Assembly (NCBI RefSeq): GCF_012843705.1
Contig: NZ_JABAFQ010000003.1
Span: 62,001 to 126,000 of the forward strand
Source: Fusobacterium sp. FSA-380-WT-3A
GTDB taxonomy: Bacteria > Fusobacteriota > Fusobacteriia > Fusobacteriales > Fusobacteriaceae
Length of the DNA stretch: 64,000 nucleotides
Direction: 5' to 3'
The translations under genes and the position numbers were made by a program. The notes beneath the pieces were generated by a model, which saw nothing but the letters and a program-made list of their open reading frames with translations, was not told the DNA's origin and ran no database searches. Of this stretch, positions 60,219 through 64,000 are shown in pieces; the stretch's first letter is position 1, and each line of letters begins with the position of its first letter.

Positions 60219-61175
60219 ATGATAGAATATAAACCAAACTGGCTTTTTAAACACAGACATATAAATACCTGTTTTCCAACTTTATTTAGAAAAATAAGTT
60301 TAAACTACACAGAAAGAGAAAAAATAAATACCTATGACGGAGATTTTATCTATATTGATTGGGTAAAAAATAATAATAAAAAACTTTTAATACTTTGTCA
60401 TGGATTAGAGGGAAGTTCTAAAAGCAAATATATTCAAGGACATGGAAAATATTTTTCTGAAAGAGGTTGGGATATAATAGCCATAAATTATAGAGGTTGT
60501 GCTGGGGAAAATCAAAAACCCTCTGCTTATCATGGAGGACTTACAGATGATTTAAAAATCTTGGTAGAAGAAAAAGGAAAAAATTATGAAACTGTTGTAA
60601 TAGGTGGTTTCAGTTTAGGTGGAAATATTGTACTTAAATACTTAGGAACGGAAAAATATCCTGATAATTTAAAGTGTGGTTTTGCTGTTTCTCCCCCTTG
60701 TGACTTCTTTTCGTCTAATAATCAATTAAAGAAAACAGAAAATAAAATCTATGCAATAAGATTTTTAAAAAAGTTAAAAAACAAATGTGAAGAAAAATAT
60801 ATAAAACATCCTGAATGGAGAGAAGTTATAGATATTGAAAAAATAAGGAAAACTAAAACAATAGAAGAGTTTGATGACGTTTTTACAGGAAGATTTTTTG
60901 GATTCAATGGGTATAAAGATTATTATTCAAAGGTGAGTAGTAAAAAAGATATGATAAATATTTCTATTCCTACTTATATATTAACTCCATTAGACGACCC
61001 TATGATGGGAAAAGAGTGTTATCCTTATGAAGAAGTTAATCAAAATAAAAATATAACTTTAGAAACTCCAAAATATGGAGGACATGTTGGCTTTTCATCT
61101 TTTAAAGATTATCCATATGTGTTAGAAGAAAAAACTTACGAGTTTGTAATAAAGACTTTAGAAAAATCTTTTTAA
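60219..61175 (+). CDS. YheT-like alpha/beta hydrolase
   Basis: A 318-residue cytosolic hydrolase. The lid and core read KLLILCHGLEGSSKSKY, WDIIAINYRGCAGE and the nucleophile elbow VIGGFSLGGNIVLKYLG with the catalytic serine. The catalytic Asp is likely in LTPLDDPMMG and the His in GGHVGF near the C-terminus. Substrates of the YheT group are unproven (esters or lipids suspected). It starts 11 bases after yifB, with a weak ribosome site, so it probably depends on that transcript. Confidence 0.88.
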   Translation: MIEYKPNWLFKHRHINTCFPTLFRKISLNYTEREKINTYDGDFIYIDWVKNNNKKLLILCHGLEGSSKSKYIQGHGKYFSERGWDIIAINYRGCAGENQKPSAYHGGLTDDLKILVEEKGKNYETVVIGGFSLGGNIVLKYLGTEKYPDNLKCGFAVSPPCDFFSSNNQLKKTENKIYAIRFLKKLKNKCEEKYIKHPEWREVIDIEKIRKTKTIEEFDDVFTGRFFGFNGYKDYYSKVSSKKDMINISIPTYILTPLDDPMMGKECYPYEEVNQNKNITLETPKYGGHVGFSSFKDYPYVLEEKTYEFVIKTLEKSF

Positions 61176-61215
61176 ATAAAGTTGATTAAGTTGTAAAAAA
61201 AATAATAAATTTTTT

Positions 61216-61243
61216 TTGAAAAACCTATTTAATAAAGTATAAT
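61216..61243 (+). promoter_or_regulatory. galE promoter
   Basis: TTGAAA (61216-61221) and TATAAT (61238-61243), spaced by 16 bases, about 30 bases before the start codon. Confidence 0.6.
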
Positions 61244-61275
61244 TATGGTATAAATATTTATTGTGAGGTGAAAAT

Positions 61276-62289
61276 ATGGCAGTTTTAGTAACAGGTGGAG
61301 CAGGTTATATTGGAAGTCATACAGTAGTTGAGCTTTTAGGAGCAGGAAAAGAAGTTATCATAGTAGATGATTTAAGTAACAGTTCAGAAAAAGTAATTGA
61401 CAGAATAGAAGAGATTACAGGAAAAAGACCTAAGTTTTATAAATTAAATATTCTTAATAAAGAAGAATTTAAAAAAGTATTTATGGAAAATAAAATAGAT
61501 TCTATTATTCACTTTGCAGCTTTCAAAGCTGTTGGAGAATCTGTAGCAAAACCATTAGAGTATTACACAAACAACCTTGTAAATACTCTTACAGTTTTAA
61601 ATACAATGAGAGAATTTAATGTTCATAACTTTGTATTTAGTTCTTCAGCAACAGTTTATGGAAATCCTCATACTTGTCCTATATTAGAAGATTTCCCATT
61701 AAGCACAACAAACCCTTACGGAAGTACAAAACTTATGATAGAAGATATGTTAAGAGATATTTGTAAGGCTGATTCTACTTTAAATGTAGCAATCTTAAGA
61801 TATTTTAATCCAGTTGGAGCTCATGAAAGCGGAAAAATTGGAGAGGAACCAAATGGAATTCCTAACAATTTAATGCCTTATATTACAAAAGTTGCTATAG
61901 GAAAATTACCTGTTTTAAGTATATATGGAAATGATTATCCTACTCACGATGGAACAGGAGTTAGAGATTATATTCACGTTGTAGACTTAGCAAATGGACA
62001 TCTTAAAGCATTAGAAAAATTAGAAACTAGTCCTGGACTTGTAACTTACAATTTAGGAACAGGAAAAGGATATAGCGTCTTAGATATGGTTAAAGCATTT
62101 AGTAAAGCTTGTGGACATGACATTCCATATAAAATTGTTGAAAGAAGACCTGGAGATGTTCCTATGTGTTATGCTGACCCTACTAAAGCAAAAACTGAAC
62201 TTGGTTGGGAAGCTAAATATGATTTAGATAGAATGTGTGCTGACTCTTGGAGATGGCAAAGTAATAATCCTAACGGATATAATGACTAA
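61276..62289 (+). CDS. galE: UDP-glucose 4-epimerase
   Basis: A 337-residue enzyme interconverting UDP-glucose and UDP-galactose. The NAD site is VTGGAGYIGSHT, the catalytic Ser and Tyr-Lys are in FSSSATVYGNP and PYGSTKLMIE, and RYFNPVGAH and GTGVRDYIHVVDLANGH are canonical GalE features that the epimerase at 11609 lacks. It is monocistronic, with its own promoter and terminator; GAGGTG precedes the ATG. UDP-galactose would serve LPS core or capsule synthesis. Confidence 0.96.
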   Translation: MAVLVTGGAGYIGSHTVVELLGAGKEVIIVDDLSNSSEKVIDRIEEITGKRPKFYKLNILNKEEFKKVFMENKIDSIIHFAAFKAVGESVAKPLEYYTNNLVNTLTVLNTMREFNVHNFVFSSSATVYGNPHTCPILEDFPLSTTNPYGSTKLMIEDMLRDICKADSTLNVAILRYFNPVGAHESGKIGEEPNGIPNNLMPYITKVAIGKLPVLSIYGNDYPTHDGTGVRDYIHVVDLANGHLKALEKLETSPGLVTYNLGTGKGYSVLDMVKAFSKACGHDIPYKIVERRPGDVPMCYADPTKAKTELGWEAKYDLDRMCADSWRWQSNNPNGYND

Positions 62290-62309
62290 TTAATCAAATA
62301 TTTTTATTA

Positions 62310-62344
62310 GACTGTTGTAAGATTTTTACAACAGTCTTTTTTAT
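62310..62344 (+). terminator. galE terminator
   Basis: Eleven-base stem GACTGTTGTAA / TTACAACAGTC with a 5-base loop, followed by TTTTTT, 20 bases past the galE stop. Confidence 0.88.
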
Positions 62345-62463
62345 ATATTAAATAATTTTTATAAAATATTTTTTTATTTTAAAAATTTTATTTATCCTTT
62401 AAAACTTAAAAAATTTATAATCAGAGGCACTCTTTCAAAAGTATTAATAAAAAAATACCTTCC

Positions 62464-62492
62464 TTGTCAAAATTAAATTATTATGATATAAT
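62464..62492 (+). promoter_or_regulatory. promoter of the helicase gene
   Basis: TTGTCA (62464-62469) and TATAAT (62487-62492) with 17-base spacing and a TGA extension before the -10, 35 bases before the start codon. Confidence 0.65.
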
Positions 62493-62526
62493 ATCCATTG
62501 GAAATTTTTTTAAAAGGAATGAAAAC

Positions 62527-64000
62527 ATGGATAATTTAATAGATGAAAAAAATATATATTTTATGTTATGTTCTGATGAAAATGGTGGTTTTATAAGAGC
62601 TATAGACAATCAAAAAAATAAAATCACAGATTTTTCTAATTATAATATAAAAAATGAACATATACAAAATATTATAGCTATACTAAAAGATGTTGAACAG
62701 GATGACTTCTTTTCAGGTTGGGGAGATGAGCCTAATAATAAGGAACTTTATTTAGAAGATGCTGCAGAAGTTATTAATAATTTAAAAAATATAGATACCT
62801 TTGTAGATGAAAATTTTAATAAAATACTTTGGAGTTTTGAAGAAAATACTCTTACTTTAAAGATTGAAGATATAGAGAATAATGATGCAATTTTAAAATC
62901 TCAATTATTACTTAATAAAAAGTATACTGATTTTAAAGTTATAAGTGAAAACCTTATTTTTAGAAAGGGAATTATCTATGTATTTGATAATTTTATAGAT
63001 GATATTCACTTTATTCAAGAGATGAATACAGAAATTCCAAAGGATTCTGTTGAAGCATATTTATCTCTTGCAAACCACTATATAAAAGATTTAGAAATTT
63101 TATATAACGATTTTTCTTTAGAGGAAAAAAAAGATATAGAAGCTATTCCACAACTTTCTATCGAAAAGATTTCAAAAGACAACAGCTTATTTTTAAAAAT
63201 TGAAACTTTCTTTTCCACAATAAGTGATTCTTTCATAAAAGAACATGATTTAGAAAAATTAATACTTATTAATAATTTGGAAAAGAAATTACTTCTTTGT
63301 GAAGTAAATCATAAAACTTTTGAATATGTAATAGATGAAATTATAAAACTTTTATTAAAACATCAAAGAAGTTTTTCTATCCGTTCTGGATATTATTTAG
63401 ATGAAGGAAATCTTTTAATAATTCAAGAGGATATTGCAAAAGAATTCATTACAAAAGATTTATTTCAACTAGCTTCAAAATATAGAATAGTTGGTTCTGA
63501 TAAACTAAAAAAATATAATATTAAATTTATAAAACCAAAATTAATCGGAAAATTATCAACTTCTATAGACTTTTTAGAAGGAAATTTAGAGGTTGAAATA
63601 GGAAATGAAAAGTTTAGTATCATAGAACTTTTAGCTAAACTTAAAAAAGATTCATATATTGTGCTTGGTGATGGAAGTAGTGCTATCATTAATAAGAAAT
63701 ATATAGAAAAATTAGAAAGAGTATTTGAAAATACAACTTCTAATAATGTAAAAATCTCTTTCTTTGATTTACCTATAATAGAAGATTTAATAAATGAAAA
63801 AATATTTGAAGATGGACATAACCCTCAAAGAGATTTCTTTGAAGGAATCAACAATATATCTTTAAATAGTAATCTTCCAAAAATCAATGCTACTTTAAGA
63901 GAATATCAAAAATATGGTTACCATTGGATATCATACTTATTAGAAAATAATTTAGGTGCTTGCTTAGCTGACGATATGGGACTTGGAAAAACTTTACAAG
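62527..64000 (+). CDS. SNF2-family helicase, N-terminal part (cut by the window edge)
   Basis: The frame from ATG at 62527 (AAGGAA upstream) stays open to the end, giving 491 residues. The first about 300 residues have no clear family (the acidic [20 protein letters not shown] start, many short charged segments). From about 310 it matches the SNF2-associated region ([37 protein letters not shown]). Then [18 protein letters not shown] and [11 protein letters not shown] show the Q-motif and Walker A of a SNF2/RapA-like ATPase. Its C-terminal lobes are outside the window. It likely remodels protein-DNA or RNA polymerase complexes. Confidence 0.88.
   Translation, partial: MDNLIDEKNIYFMLCSDENGGFIRAIDNQKNKITDFSNYNIKNEHIQNIIAILKDVEQDDFFSGWGDEPNNKELYLEDAAEVINNLKNIDTFVDENFNKILWSFEENTLTLKIEDIENNDAILKSQLLLNKKYTDFKVISENLIFRKGIIYVFDNFIDDIHFIQEMNTEIPKDSVEAYLSLANHYIKDLEILYNDFSLEEKKDIEAIPQLSIEKISKDNSLFLKIETFFSTISDSFIKEHDLEKLILINNLEKKLLLCEVNHKTFEYVIDEIIKLLLKHQRSFSIRSGYYLDEGNLLIIQEDIAKEFITKDLFQLASKYRIVGSDKLKKYNIKFIKPKLIGKLSTSIDFLEGNLEVEIGNEKFSIIELLAKLKKDSYIVLGDGSSAIINKKYIEKLERVFENTTSNNVKISFFDLPIIEDLINEKIFEDGHNPQRDFFEGINNISLNSNLPKINATLREYQKYGYHWISYLLENNLGACLADDMGLGKTLQ

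Overview
The window is a very AT-rich (I estimate below 30% G+C), double-membrane, anaerobic-type bacterial chromosome segment. It most resembles Fusobacteriota (a Fusobacterium or close relative). The grounds are AAA/TTA/ATA-rich codon use, an autotransporter adhesin with the extended signal peptide common in that phylum, lipid A-related genes, a FadL-type outer membrane protein, anaerobic ThiH-type thiamine synthesis, a biotin-dependent OadA-type decarboxylase, and glmS, TPP and SAM-I regulatory RNAs. This assignment is inference from gene content; no rRNA or tRNA gene lies in the window. There is no CRISPR array, prophage, complete insertion sequence or toxin-antitoxin locus that I can recognise. 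The window is mostly housekeeping sequence with a few accessory envelope and stress modules.

Layout. 1-4.7 kb: the 3' part of an Xaa-Pro aminopeptidase, an ankyrin protein, a DUF4015 putative glycoside hydrolase and an ABC exporter. 4.7-8.5 kb: XdhC and YqeB (selenium/molybdenum hydroxylase maturation), then glmS behind a glmS ribozyme. 8.5-11.5 kb: a MITE-like repeat, a class V aminotransferase with bioB, and a FlK-like thioesterase. 11.6-20.1 kb: a six-gene envelope sugar cluster (UDP-uronate epimerase, Ugd, two ArnT-like transferases, a LAB_N membrane protein and a GT2 polyprenyl-phosphate sugar transferase), divergent from an OmpR-type two-component system. 20.2-23.8 kb: thiSGHFE under a TPP riboswitch with a visible terminator/antiterminator switch. 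23.8-27.8 kb: FadL-like porin with its TetR regulator, a DUF1275 protein, and metQ under a SAM-I riboswitch. 27.8-32 kb: a peroxiredoxin flanked by two AhpF-like reductases whose domains are in the reverse order of classical AhpF. 32-35.5 kb: a broken small membrane protein gene, oadA, upp and rpmE. 35.6-37.5 kb: a two-HBD RNase H, a YwaF-like membrane protein and RNase P RNA. 37.5-46 kb: a macromolecular-synthesis block (NtrC-like regulator, PpiC-type foldase, dnaG, rpoD, a degenerate sigma-like paralog, Nif3, a small exported protein). 46-50.4 kb: uppS-cdsA-dxr-tmk-rseP. 50.6-55.5 kb: a 1364-residue autotransporter with a C-terminal OmpA domain, and an upstream region carrying a TTGGCA-type motif array. 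55.5-64 kb: LysE exporter, DUF1847, metallo-beta-lactamase-fold hydrolase, nitroreductase, YifB/ComM, YheT-like hydrolase, galE, and the start of an SNF2-family helicase cut by the window edge.

How they fit together. Many genes serve envelope building: UDP-sugars (GlmS, GalE, Ugd), the undecaprenyl carrier (Dxr, UppS), phospholipid (CdsA), outer-membrane proteolysis and folding (RseP, PpiC) and surface proteins. The 11.6-20.1 kb cluster is the best candidate for an undescribed system. It has everything needed to make a UDP-uronic acid, load it on a polyprenyl phosphate and transfer it outside the inner membrane to lipid A or core, but lacks the ArnA/ArnB enzymes of the aminoarabinose pathway, and it sits next to a two-component system. 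The second candidate is the peroxide-defence locus with permuted AhpF paralogs and a perfect inverted-repeat operator at the ahpC promoter.
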